Source: Paenibacillus sp. OV219 | Lineage (GTDB): Bacteria > Bacillota > Bacilli > Paenibacillales > Paenibacillaceae | DNA length: 64,000 nucleotides | Direction: 5' to 3' | Assembly (NCBI RefSeq): GCF_900110075.1 | Contig: NZ_FOCJ01000003.1 | Location: forward strand, 1 to 64,000 | Part shown: positions 40,799-49,507 of the stretch, piece after piece | Layout: the number at the start of each line of letters is the position of its first letter | Numbering within the stretch: the stretch's first letter is position 1 | Position numbers and translations under genes: made by a program | Notes under the pieces: model-generated | Databases searched by the model: none | What the model was told of the DNA's origin: nothing | The model's input: the letters and a program-made list of their open reading frames with translations, nothing else

Positions 40799-42351
40799 TG
40801 GACAAGCTGAAGACAATTGTGTTGACGGCGCTCGTCGTTATGAGTTTGATTCAAAGTTATTTGCTTGCCTACAGCATGCCGGGGCTCGGGGTCACCACGA
40901 CGCCGCAGCAGCAAGGTTATGTGCAGTCGGAACCGATGGGGCAAGAGGAGAAAGTCGAGAACGTTATTTTTCCAGAGGATATGGTGCTGCATCTTGGCAA
41001 AGGGAAGCACACGGTGCTGTATCCGGCGTCCAACTTCTACAATCTGATCTTCGGTAAAATTAAAAGCCGCGAGTTCAAAGGGTTCCAGAAGAGCCCTGCG
41101 GTTGTGGTCGATTGGGATGATGTTCGGGATCGCGATCAAGGGCTTGAGCTTCGGTTCGGGCGCGGTGTGCCGGCTCAGCTGCTCAGCAAAGTGCTAAAGC
41201 TTGAGGGAGATGTAACCTTCCTGAATGACGTCATCAATCGAATCTGGATTTACAAAAGCAGTGACCGTGATGAGGTGCGTACCTACTTCTTCAGCACGGA
41301 CAATATAACGGTATACGAATCCGTGAAGGCAGATTTGACCGCCCAAGATGTGCAAATGTATGTCGGCTATGGCGAGTATCAGGTGGGCTACCGGCGGATC
41401 GGCGACGATATCTATATCCCGGACGGACCGATCGAGTCCATGCAGTCGGTGGTCGAGTATGAGAGCTATTCGCCTGAACAGATGCAGCGTTATCTGTTCT
41501 TCGATCCAGGGGTTACGAGGGTCATTAGTGATCGGGGCGGCTCACAGATCTATACGGATGGCAAGCGCGGCTTGCAGGTCGAGCAGAACGGGCGGTGGAT
41601 CAGCTATACCGATCCGGTTGCCGGGCAAGGTCAAGAAGACAATGAGAGCCAAAATGTCTACGCCGCAATTCAGTTCATTAACCAGCATGGCGGCTGGGAT
41701 GGCATGCACCGGTTCGTGCATGCAGGCTCATTCGAACAGAGCGTGCAAGTGCTGCGGTTCCAACAGTATTACGGCTCGTATCCAATCATTCCGCAAGAGA
41801 CATTCTTGTTCGGCAGCATGAAGCTGCGGATGCTCCAGGGTGTCGTCTCGGAATATGAGCGGTCGCTGCTGACACTGCAGAAGAAGCCGCAGAAGCGTGA
41901 TATTCGCTGGTTGCCGGGCGGCAGTATGGTTGAGAGTGCGCTCGAGCATTATTCGCGCAGACTGGAAGTGACCGCGCTATTCCCGGCACTGCAAGCTTCG
42001 CCGGCTGACAAGAACACGATGCTGCTCGCGCCAGTATGGGCGGTGCGGCTGCTCGATGGGACGCAGGTAATACTGCTGCCGGCGATCCCAGGCGGCTATA
42101 AGCCACAGCCAGGTGAGCCGGGCGGTGCGCCGATCGTGAAGCAGACACCGGCAACGACTGGTGGCGTCAGCACTGGCAGCGTTGGTCTGACCGATGGGCG
42201 GATGGTTCTGCCGGGCAATGGCAGGGGTGCAGGTTCGAGCACCAAAAGCGGGAATGCGGTGAGCACAGCTAGCGGAAGCAGCGGTGCGAAGGCGGGCTCC
42301 ACAGTAGATGGGACGTCCACGGCTTCGAGTAATGCTGGCAATGGCAACTAA
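40798..42351 (+). CDS. walH: Two-component regulator WalH (YycH)
   Basis: YycH-family protein of 517 residues that restrains or tunes WalK through membrane contact in B. subtilis. One N-terminal membrane segment (about 4-24) precedes the extracellular YycH domains (pattern IWIYKSSDRDEVRTYFFST, then QSVVEYESYSPEQMQRYLFFD). After about residue 431 it continues in an 86-residue Gly/Ser/Thr-rich tail absent from the B. subtilis protein as I recall it. Its start shares a base with the walK stop. Confidence 0.9.
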   Translation: MDKLKTIVLTALVVMSLIQSYLLAYSMPGLGVTTTPQQQGYVQSEPMGQEEKVENVIFPEDMVLHLGKGKHTVLYPASNFYNLIFGKIKSREFKGFQKSPAVVVDWDDVRDRDQGLELRFGRGVPAQLLSKVLKLEGDVTFLNDVINRIWIYKSSDRDEVRTYFFSTDNITVYESVKADLTAQDVQMYVGYGEYQVGYRRIGDDIYIPDGPIESMQSVVEYESYSPEQMQRYLFFDPGVTRVISDRGGSQIYTDGKRGLQVEQNGRWISYTDPVAGQGQEDNESQNVYAAIQFINQHGGWDGMHRFVHAGSFEQSVQVLRFQQYYGSYPIIPQETFLFGSMKLRMLQGVVSEYERSLLTLQKKPQKRDIRWLPGGSMVESALEHYSRRLEVTALFPALQASPADKNTMLLAPVWAVRLLDGTQVILLPAIPGGYKPQPGEPGGAPIVKQTPATTGGVSTGSVGLTDGRMVLPGNGRGAGSSTKSGNAVSTASGSSGAKAGSTVDGTSTASSNAGNGN

Positions 42352-42401
42352 AGGGTACGGTTCTATTTTCAGATGGCATGGCCTGTGAAGGGGTTGAAGG
42401 G

Positions 42402-43118
42402 ATGGACTGGGGCAGGGCGAAGAGTGTGTTGATTTTTGCGTTTCTGCTGCTGAATCTCGTGCTTGGCTACCAGCTCTGGTCCAATATCCGGGAAGGGCTG
42501 CGCACGAGCGCGAATGTGAGTGATCTGTCTCCGGAGACGCAAGCGCTCATTGAAGAGAAGAAGATTAAGCTTGGGACGAGCATTCCTTCGGAAACGCCTG
42601 AGCTGCGCGATCTCACTTATAAGGTGAAGGTCGGTCTCGGCAAGGGCGAGCGGCATGAGCTGAAGACGCCGGTTGATAGTAAAGTGGTGTTTGTCGATAA
42701 GGATCTGCAGGCAAGCCTGGGAGGCGTTATTCCGGAGCTTGATGAGTATACGCTCGGTCCAAGACTTGAGAATGAGTTTATTCTTTACCGGATGGCAGAT
42801 GGTCGTCCGATGTTCGATGTGAAGCTGGAGCTGTTCTATAGCAACCAGAAGATTACCGCATATAAGCAGGATTTGATTGAGCTGCTTCCTTCGGAGAAGG
42901 CGCAGGCGCAGACAGTGCTGTCCGCGACGAAAGTAGTGACAAGCCTCATCGAGAACCAGTTGAAGAACGGCGCGGTCATTCAGGAAATTAAACTCGGCTA
43001 TCACGGGCAAATCTTTAACTCGGACACGCAGGTGTCGGCACCGACGTGGCGCGTGCTGCTGGAGGATGGCGGGCAGTACTATATGAATGCGATCAGTGGG
43101 GAAGTTGTAACGGAATAA
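42402..43118 (+). CDS. walI: Two-component regulator WalI (YycI)
   Basis: YycI-family protein of 238 residues. MDWGRAKSVLIFAFLLLNLVLGYQLW is the conserved start with its membrane segment, followed by an extracellular domain with QALIEEKKIKLGTSIPSETPE and SKVVFVDKDL. It cooperates with WalH in regulating WalK. AAGGGG is upstream of ATG 42402; the open frame extends to 42378 but gives a non-family N-terminus. Confidence 0.9.
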   Translation: MDWGRAKSVLIFAFLLLNLVLGYQLWSNIREGLRTSANVSDLSPETQALIEEKKIKLGTSIPSETPELRDLTYKVKVGLGKGERHELKTPVDSKVVFVDKDLQASLGGVIPELDEYTLGPRLENEFILYRMADGRPMFDVKLELFYSNQKITAYKQDLIELLPSEKAQAQTVLSATKVVTSLIENQLKNGAVIQEIKLGYHGQIFNSDTQVSAPTWRVLLEDGGQYYMNAISGEVVTE

Positions 43119-43162
43119 GGGAATAACGGTGCTTTTGGGGAAAGGACAGGTTTGAACAGGGG

Positions 43163-43969
43163 ATGGGAATTCGGTTTACGGTACTTGGGAGCGGGTCGAC
43201 CGGTAATGCAACAATTGTGCAGTGTGAGGATTCAACTGTTCTCATCGATGCCGGTTTGAGTATGAAACGTTTGGATGAGCTTATGCGGATGCAAGGCGTT
43301 GCGGGGCATGAGATTGATGCGATTCTTGTGACGCATGAGCATTCCGATCATATTAAAGGTCTGGGTGCTTTTGCAAGGAAGCATAATCTGCCCATCTACG
43401 CCAACGAGGCGACTTGGGGTGCGCTGGAGCGGCATGTGGGACAGATTACGGCGGAGCAGCGGGTTATTATGGAGACAGGCGAGACAGCTAACTTCGGTTC
43501 TATGCGAACGACGTCTTACGCGATCTCGCATGATGCGGCTGAACCGGTCGGCTATGTGTTTGAAGATGATAATGTAAAGCTGAGTCTGGCGACAGACCTT
43601 GGCTATGTAAGCGATAAAGTAAGGCGAATGATTGAGGATTCAGATGTGCTCGTGCTGGAGTCGAATCATGACGTAAATATGCTGCGGATGGGGCGTTACC
43701 CATGGAATATTAAGCGGCGTATCTTGAGCGATGTCGGGCATTTGTCGAATGAAGCGGCTGGTGAAGCTTTATGTCAGCTGATGACGGACCGGACGAAGCG
43801 GGTTTATCTGGCGCACTTAAGCCTCGATCATAACATGATGGATCTTGCGCGGATGACGGTGAATGAGATTCTCGAGAACAACGGCTTCTTCTTTAAGAGA
43901 GAAGAGCATCCGCTGCGGGAAACGTATCATGATCGGCCTACGGCATGGGATGAAGTGAGGCGTCGATAA
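43163..43969 (+). CDS. walJ: MBL-fold hydrolase WalJ (YycJ)
   Basis: A 268-residue metallo-beta-lactamase-fold protein. VLGSGSTGNATIVQ is the family start, and THEHSDHIKG (about 56) with later His and Asp (DLGYVSD, LAHLSLDHN) forms the metal site. WalJ/YycJ proteins are 5'-3' exonuclease-like and link to DNA repair and division; the exact role is not settled. It belongs to the walRKHIJ run, and its 3' end overlaps a small convergent gene by 32 bases. Confidence 0.92.
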   Translation: MGIRFTVLGSGSTGNATIVQCEDSTVLIDAGLSMKRLDELMRMQGVAGHEIDAILVTHEHSDHIKGLGAFARKHNLPIYANEATWGALERHVGQITAEQRVIMETGETANFGSMRTTSYAISHDAAEPVGYVFEDDNVKLSLATDLGYVSDKVRRMIEDSDVLVLESNHDVNMLRMGRYPWNIKRRILSDVGHLSNEAAGEALCQLMTDRTKRVYLAHLSLDHNMMDLARMTVNEILENNGFFFKREEHPLRETYHDRPTAWDEVRRR

Positions 43970-44183
43970 GCTCGTCCAACTCCGAGTCGAGCGTGTTGAT
44001 TCTGCGTTCAAGCTCCTCCGGGGAGATTAGTCCTTTATCGATGAGCAGCTCGGTCACGGCGCTGAGCGTGAGGAGGGTACGATAGTGATCCTCTTTGAGA
44101 TCAGCGAGCTTGGCTACGAGATTCAGATGATCAAGAGCTGATGCTGCGGATGAGGATGTGGCAGGCATTGCTTTGCGAGGCAT
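43938..44183 (-). CDS. Small conserved-type hypothetical protein
   Basis: I do not recognise this 81-residue protein. After a short Ala/Ser-rich start it is amphipathic and helical (DHLNLVAKLADLKEDHYRTLL, then LIDKGLISPEELERRINTLDSELDELID), suggesting a dimerising coiled coil. It has no signal or membrane segment. AAAAGGAGCG stands seven bases before ATG 44183, which is strong support for a real gene. It is convergent with walJ and overlaps its last 32 bases. Confidence 0.65.
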   Translation of the reverse strand: MPRKAMPATSSSAASALDHLNLVAKLADLKEDHYRTLLTLSAVTELLIDKGLISPEELERRINTLDSELDELIDASLHPMP

Positions 44184-44367
44184 AGGGATTCGCTCCTTTT
44201 ATCGCCTTCGTTGGCGGTGTTTGGGCTAATTTGGAAGTTCATATTATTATTGTAGTCTATTCTACCGATATCATTCCTAGATTCGAAAAATAATAATCTC
44301 TGATGACTGCTCGTTCATTCGTAGGATCGTGCGAGAGTGAGTGAGGCATCGAGAGGAGCGATTATAG

Positions 44368-45840
44368 ATGAGCTTATTCGATGATGATTTCTATTCAACG
44401 CGTGTGTCGCGGCGTACGCTTTGGGAGAAGAACCGTGCAATTGGTGCGCGTCGCAGCGGCGGCCGTTCGGTGCTGCGCGTTGCGCTTACTTCTTCGCTGA
44501 TTAGCGCGGCGGCGGTGGCGCTCGTGTTCGGGCTGTTCACCGGTTTTGACCGGGGCAGTGAAGCGGTTAAAGCAGTGGCAGGCGTTACGAATGTGTCGAT
44601 GAACGATCCGCTGGAGAAGACGATTTCGGCGGCGGCGAAGGTTCGTCCGGCAGTCGTGAGCATCATTAATGAGCAGGCGATACCGGCTGGTCAGGGCGGA
44701 GCTGGTTCAGGCGCTGGTGCTGATGCTGATGGCAGCGGGGAGACGTCTGGTGATGGCTCTACGCAGCTGGAGCAGGCTGCCCTTGGTTCCGGGTTTATTT
44801 TTGAAAAGGTCGGCGGCAAGGCGCACATCATTACGAACAATCACGTTATTGCAGATGCGGCGGCTGTGAAAGCAGTGCTGAGCAATGGCGAGACGCGTGA
44901 CGCGAAGATTATCGGCAAGGATGAGATCACGGATCTGGCTGTGCTCGAAATTGATGCGAAGGGCATTGATACGGTAGCTCAGTTCGGCGAGTCCGAGGAT
45001 CTGCGCGCGGGCCAATGGGTTATGGCGATCGGCAATCCGCTGGGACTTAGCGATTCGCTGTCGATGGGCATTGTGAGCAAGACAAAGCGGATCATTCCGG
45101 TGTCGCTCAGCCAGGACGGCAATTATGACTGGGAGCAGGAAGTCGTTCAGATTGACGCGTCCATTAACCAAGGCAACAGCGGGGGTCCGCTCATCGACTT
45201 GGACGGGCATGTGGTCGGCATTAACAGCATGAAGATTGCCGATTATGGCGTTGAGGGCGTGGGCTTTGCGATTCCATCGCATTCGGCGATGCCGATCGTA
45301 CAGAGCTTGCTGGAGCATGGAAAAGTGCTACGTCCGTACCTTGGCGTGTACACGATGGATCTGTCGCGGTACTTGGAGCAGCAAGCAGCAGCAGCTGCGG
45401 CTGCACAGGGTGATGGCGGTAGTGCTGGTCTAGGCGGAGACGGGGATGAAGCGGCTCCGAGTGGCACGGATGGTGCGGATGGTTCTGCTGATGCAGGTGG
45501 CTCGGATGCTGATGGTGGTTCTGATGCGGGTGCTGGCGGGGGCATTGCTCCAGGCGATGACAGTGAAGGAATGATGGCGCCTCAAGGGGAGCTGAAGCTG
45601 CCGGATAATGTCCATGACGGCGTTATCGTGCTGCAAGCCGTTGGTCCGGCTGAGGAAGCGGGCCTGAAGTACAGCGATGTTATTGTGAAGCTGGACAATC
45701 AGACGATCAGCAGTACGCTGGAGCTCCGCAAATATCTGTACGGTGAGAAGTCCATCGGGGACAATATCAAGATTACGTACTATCGTGACGGTAAGAAGCA
45801 GACGACGACGTTTAAGCTTGAGGAGAAGTTGGAAGACTAG
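44368..45840 (+). CDS. HtrA-type serine protease (S1C family)
   Basis: A 490-residue membrane-anchored protease of the HtrA/YyxA type, the usual last member of the wal region. One membrane segment (about 37-57) is followed by a chymotrypsin-fold domain with the triad His159 (TNNHVIA), Asp189 (ITDLAVLEID) and Ser271 (QGNSGGP), and a C-terminal PDZ domain (about 322-488). The PDZ is interrupted near its start by about 65 residues rich in Ala, Gly, Asp and Ser (about 338-405). A second Gly-rich stretch is at about 106-132. It should degrade misfolded envelope proteins. Confidence 0.93.
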   Translation: MSLFDDDFYSTRVSRRTLWEKNRAIGARRSGGRSVLRVALTSSLISAAAVALVFGLFTGFDRGSEAVKAVAGVTNVSMNDPLEKTISAAAKVRPAVVSIINEQAIPAGQGGAGSGAGADADGSGETSGDGSTQLEQAALGSGFIFEKVGGKAHIITNNHVIADAAAVKAVLSNGETRDAKIIGKDEITDLAVLEIDAKGIDTVAQFGESEDLRAGQWVMAIGNPLGLSDSLSMGIVSKTKRIIPVSLSQDGNYDWEQEVVQIDASINQGNSGGPLIDLDGHVVGINSMKIADYGVEGVGFAIPSHSAMPIVQSLLEHGKVLRPYLGVYTMDLSRYLEQQAAAAAAAQGDGGSAGLGGDGDEAAPSGTDGADGSADAGGSDADGGSDAGAGGGIAPGDDSEGMMAPQGELKLPDNVHDGVIVLQAVGPAEEAGLKYSDVIVKLDNQTISSTLELRKYLYGEKSIGDNIKITYYRDGKKQTTTFKLEEKLED

Positions 45841-45961
45841 CAGTATAAGTCATGAAGAAGCGGATCAGCTCGTGCAGCTCCTGATGGAGGCCTGCATATG
45901 ACGGGCTGATCTCTTTGCGTGGATGGGGACGAAAATAAGAGAGCTGGGGGATATAGAAACG

Positions 45962-46129
45962 ATGTTTTGTGTATGCAAAGACCATGTGGAGCTGGCGATT
46001 GATAAGTTTGTGGATGATTATGAGGATGCACCGGATATCGTCGATCTGGTGACGACGAAATTTACGGAATGGGAAGCGCCGGCAACATGCGACATGTGTC
46101 AGAGCATTGCCGAGTACTTGGTGGTGTAG
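45962..46129 (+). CDS. CxxH/CxxC family small protein
   Basis: A 55-residue protein with two putative metal-binding pairs, CKDH (Cys5, His8) and CDMC (Cys43, Cys46), plus Cys3. It matches the CxxH/CxxC small-protein family found beside htrA and rlmH in Bacillales; function unknown. ATG 45962 follows a GGGGGA site at long spacing. It is four bases before rlmH. Confidence 0.82.
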   Translation: MFCVCKDHVELAIDKFVDDYEDAPDIVDLVTTKFTEWEAPATCDMCQSIAEYLVV

Positions 46130-46132
46130 GCG

Positions 46133-46612
46133 ATGCATATTCAGATAGCAGCAGTTGGAAAGCTGAAGGAGAAGTATCTCGTACTCGGCATCGCCGAATA
46201 CGCGAAGCGTCTTGGTCCGTACGTGAAGCTCACGCTCACGGAGGTGCCGGACGAGCGGGCGCCCGAGACGATGAGCGCCGCCGAGGAAGCTATTGTTCGC
46301 GAGCGCGAGGGTGAGCGGCTGCTCGCGGTTATTAAGTCGGACGCGCATGTCGTCGCGCTGGCGCTAGACGGTGAGCTGTGGTCGAGCGAAGACCTCGCAG
46401 GGCAGCTCGATCATTTAGCCACGTATGGGCGGAGCCACGTGGCTTTTGTCATTGGCGGGAGCAACGGCCTCGCGCCCGCCGTGCTGAAGCGCGCCCAGCA
46501 GAAGCTGAGCTTCGGGCGCATGACGCTGCCGCACCAGCTCATGCGGCTGGTGCTGCTGGAGCAGGTGTACCGGGCGGTGAAGATAAATCGGGGGGAACCT
46601 TATCATAAGTGA
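46133..46612 (+). CDS. rlmH: 23S rRNA (pseudouridine1915-N3) methyltransferase RlmH
   Basis: RlmH of 159 residues, a SPOUT-fold enzyme that methylates pseudouridine 1915 in helix 69 of 23S rRNA using S-adenosylmethionine. The knot motif is FVIGGSNGL (about 104-112), with [20 protein letters not shown] and the ending RGEPYHK. It closes the wal-htrA cluster. Confidence 0.97.
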   Translation: MHIQIAAVGKLKEKYLVLGIAEYAKRLGPYVKLTLTEVPDERAPETMSAAEEAIVREREGERLLAVIKSDAHVVALALDGELWSSEDLAGQLDHLATYGRSHVAFVIGGSNGLAPAVLKRAQQKLSFGRMTLPHQLMRLVLLEQVYRAVKINRGEPYHK

Positions 46613-46737
46613 CGGCAAGTTTTTATTGTAACTATTCCGTTGGCTAACCGGCTAAGATCAAAGTCGAGTTCATTCCGGCGCTTTTATGAAATCAGTTGAA
46701 GAAGTAGACTATTTTAGTTATAAAGAAAGGAAATACT

Positions 46738-48477
46738 ATGATAAAAGTGAATAACTTATCCTTCTCATTTCCACAAAAAGAACTATATAAAAACATTTCA
46801 TTTACGCTTGAAGAGGCACAACATTGCGCTTTTATAGGAACAAGTGGCAGTGGGAAAAGTACATTGATAGATATACTGATGGATCCAGAAAGATATATGT
46901 TCGAGGGCATGTTAGAAATAGATCCGACTTGCAAAATTGGGTATGTAAGTCAATTCTCACAACTAGACAAAACGAAAGAAACAACAGTTTTTGAATATAT
47001 AGGGGAACAATTTATTAAGATACAAAATGAAATAACATCTATTTTTACTGAAATGGAAACATCATCGGATATTGATTCTTTATTAGAAAAGTATCAATTC
47101 GCTTTAGAAGCATTTGATTCAATCGGTGGGGAAGATTTTGAAAGCAAGATTAATAAGAAATTAAATTTAGCAAACCTCATGAAGCTAAAAGATGTTAGGG
47201 TAACCGACCTGAGTGGTGGGGAATTCAAGCTTATTCAAGTGATGAAGGAAATGCTTAGTAGTCCAGAATTAATGATTATGGACGAACCAGATGTATTTTT
47301 AGACTTTGAAAACCTAAATTCACTTAAAAATCTTATTAATTCTCACAAAGGAATACTGCTAGTTGTTACGCATAACCGATATCTATTGAATCATTGTTTT
47401 AACAAAATTATTCACCTTGAAAACACGGAGATCCAAGAGTTTGACGGGCGATATATGGATTATAACTTCTCATTGCTTCAGACTAAAGTTGAGTTACAAG
47501 AACTTACAATCGCTGAGGATGAAGAAATGAAGAGAAACGAGAACATAATCAATAATCTTAGAGTTATCGCAACTTATAATTCAGAAGCATCTAGAGGGAA
47601 AGCATTAAAAGCTAGAGTTAAGTTTCAAGAAAGATTGGAAGCGCGTAGAATTAAAGCGCCGTTTGTTGATATTAAGCAACCGAATATTAGTTTTGGTATT
47701 GAGAATGAAATTGAAGACGCCATTGTTGTAAATGTCAAAGATTATAGTGTTTCCTTTGATGAGCTGCTTTTAGACAATGTTAACTTTGAGATAAAATCAA
47801 CGGATAAAGTAGCCATTATTGGTTCAAACGGTACCGGGAAAACGACTTTACTCCGAGATATCTTTAAAAATAATCATGATTCAATTGAAATAAATGCTGA
47901 TGTTAAAGTGGCTTATTTATCTCAGATTCAAGGCGAAATGCTAAAGGATTCTAATACAATACTCGAAGAATTCATCGATGCTGGGTTTAAAACTTATGAT
48001 GAGGTTAGATCGTATATTTCTAACTATGGCTTTGAAGGAGAAATCGTTAATCAAAAGATAGCATCTTTATCTGGTGGGGAAAAAAATATACTTCAATTGG
48101 CTAAAGTTTCTGCCAGTAAAGCAAACGTATTGCTTCTTGATGAGCCGACAAGCCATTTAGACACCTATACACAAATAGCACTGGAGAAAGCCATTGAGGA
48201 CTATAAAGGTGCGATTCTCATGATTTCGCATGATTTCTATTCTGTTGTAAATGGTATGGATTATGTTTTAATCATTGAAGATAAGACGATCAGAAAAATG
48301 AGTATGCGAAAATTTAGACAGATGATTTATGCTAGTCATTTTGATAAAGACTATCTAGAAAATGAACAAAATAAAAAAGCAGTTGAAATGAAAATAGAAT
48401 TGGCTTTAAAAGATACTAATTTTGAACTTGCAAAAGTATTGGTTGAGGAGCTAGAAGAGCTGATTAAGTTGCTTTAA
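46738..48477 (+). CDS. ABC-F family ATPase (A+T-rich, probably acquired)
   Basis: A 579-residue protein with two ABC ATPase domains and no membrane segment, the ABC-F plan. Walker A motifs are GTSGSGKST (about 34-42) and GSNGTGKTT (about 361), both signatures begin LSGGE, and Walker B ends are MIMDEP and LLLDEP. A charged linker separates the halves. Some ABC-F proteins protect ribosomes from antibiotics; sequence alone does not say if this one does. Its DNA is far more A+T-rich (AAA, ATA, TTA codons) than the neighbouring wal genes. AAAGGAAA precedes the ATG. Confidence 0.85.
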   Translation: MIKVNNLSFSFPQKELYKNISFTLEEAQHCAFIGTSGSGKSTLIDILMDPERYMFEGMLEIDPTCKIGYVSQFSQLDKTKETTVFEYIGEQFIKIQNEITSIFTEMETSSDIDSLLEKYQFALEAFDSIGGEDFESKINKKLNLANLMKLKDVRVTDLSGGEFKLIQVMKEMLSSPELMIMDEPDVFLDFENLNSLKNLINSHKGILLVVTHNRYLLNHCFNKIIHLENTEIQEFDGRYMDYNFSLLQTKVELQELTIAEDEEMKRNENIINNLRVIATYNSEASRGKALKARVKFQERLEARRIKAPFVDIKQPNISFGIENEIEDAIVVNVKDYSVSFDELLLDNVNFEIKSTDKVAIIGSNGTGKTTLLRDIFKNNHDSIEINADVKVAYLSQIQGEMLKDSNTILEEFIDAGFKTYDEVRSYISNYGFEGEIVNQKIASLSGGEKNILQLAKVSASKANVLLLDEPTSHLDTYTQIALEKAIEDYKGAILMISHDFYSVVNGMDYVLIIEDKTIRKMSMRKFRQMIYASHFDKDYLENEQNKKAVEMKIELALKDTNFELAKVLVEELEELIKLL

Positions 48478-48503
48478 ATTACAACCCTCTAATTGCGCAC
48501 GAA

Positions 48504-48540
48504 ACAACCCCGCAGGATCTCCTGTGGGGTTGTAATTTTC
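48504..48540 (+). terminator. Intrinsic terminator after the ABC-F gene
   Basis: ACAACCCCGCAGG (48504-48516) pairs with CCTGTGGGGTTGT (48521-48533) including one G-T pair; the T tract is short. Confidence 0.75.
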
Positions 48541-48588
48541 AGTCGCCGATGGATGTGGCAGGAGTCTAGAAAGGAAACGTATTTATCT

Positions 48589-49158
48589 ATGGAAATTGAA
48601 AATTTACTTCCCGTACAATCTAGAGAAGATGTAGGAATGTGGCTGCAGAACAATTGTAAGACTGAAAAGTGTTGCTGGGTCTTGGTTAGTATGACACCTA
48701 TCCCTAATAGGTTGTTATATTTGGACGCGGTCGAGGAAACATTGTGCGTCGGTTGGATCGATGGAGTCAAAAAGAAAATTTCTGAAACGGAGCTGGCTCA
48801 GAGACTATCTCCTAGAAGTAAAAAAAGTACATGGACTGAATTAAATAAAGAACGTGTCCGCCGTCTTGAAAAGCTGGGCTTTATGAAAGACGAAGGAAGA
48901 ACGGTTCTTCCTAATATGGATTACGATTCTTTCAGAATAGATAGCGTAATAGAGCAAAGGCTAATGGAGGAAAAGCAAGTATATGAGAATTTCATGGCAT
49001 TTCCAGATCTTTATAAAAGAGTTCGGATCGACACGATACAAAGCTATAAGGATCAACCGGAATTATTTATGAGCAGATTAGACAAATTCATAACAAACAC
49101 GAGAGAAAACAAAATGTACGGTCAATGGAACGATAACGGACGACTACTAGATGATTAA
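48589..49158 (+). CDS. YdeI/OmpD-associated family protein
   Basis: A 189-residue protein with the pattern of the YdeI/OmpD-associated family: CCWVLVSMTP, LYLDAVEETLCVGWIDGVKK, RLSPRSKKSTWTELNKERVRRLEKLGFM and a C-terminal helical part. Some members are described as bacteriocin-protection proteins; the mechanism is not known. It has no signal or membrane segment. AAAGGAAA lies upstream of ATG 48589; the frame is open to 48493, but that part reads through the preceding terminator hairpin. Confidence 0.78.
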   Translation: MEIENLLPVQSREDVGMWLQNNCKTEKCCWVLVSMTPIPNRLLYLDAVEETLCVGWIDGVKKKISETELAQRLSPRSKKSTWTELNKERVRRLEKLGFMKDEGRTVLPNMDYDSFRIDSVIEQRLMEEKQVYENFMAFPDLYKRVRIDTIQSYKDQPELFMSRLDKFITNTRENKMYGQWNDNGRLLDD

Positions 49159-49199
49159 TATCCCCTTTAACGAATTTTTCAGGAAAAAGAGAACAAAGA

Positions 49200-49242
49200 A
49201 AAATGCCTTTAATCCGCATTCTGCGGGTTAAAGGCATTTTTA
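49200..49242. terminator. Bidirectional terminator between the YdeI gene and tRNA-fMet
   Basis: AAATGCCTTTAA with TCCGCA (49201-49218) pairs with TGCGGG and TTAAAGGCATTT (49222-49239), flanked by A and T runs on either side. It can serve both converging transcripts. Confidence 0.85.
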
Positions 49243-49266
49243 TATAAGAACGAGTTGATTGTAAGT

Positions 49267-49343
<77 letters not shown>

Positions 49344-49507
49344 ATAGAATAACTAAGCATATTGGTCTTAACGTTGGTCAGGTCTCTCATACTACAGTAG
49401 TTCGAGCTAAAGTGCAAGCTCTTTAATGGGAATCGCTCGTAAGGAGTATTCGTAAGGCGGGGATGGTATAATCACGCTAGAGTGTTGAATCCAGAAAGGT
49501 GATAGCC

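Noticed and set aside
48493-48588. N-terminal extension of the YdeI-like protein
   Set aside because: The added codons read through a terminator hairpin and have no family match.
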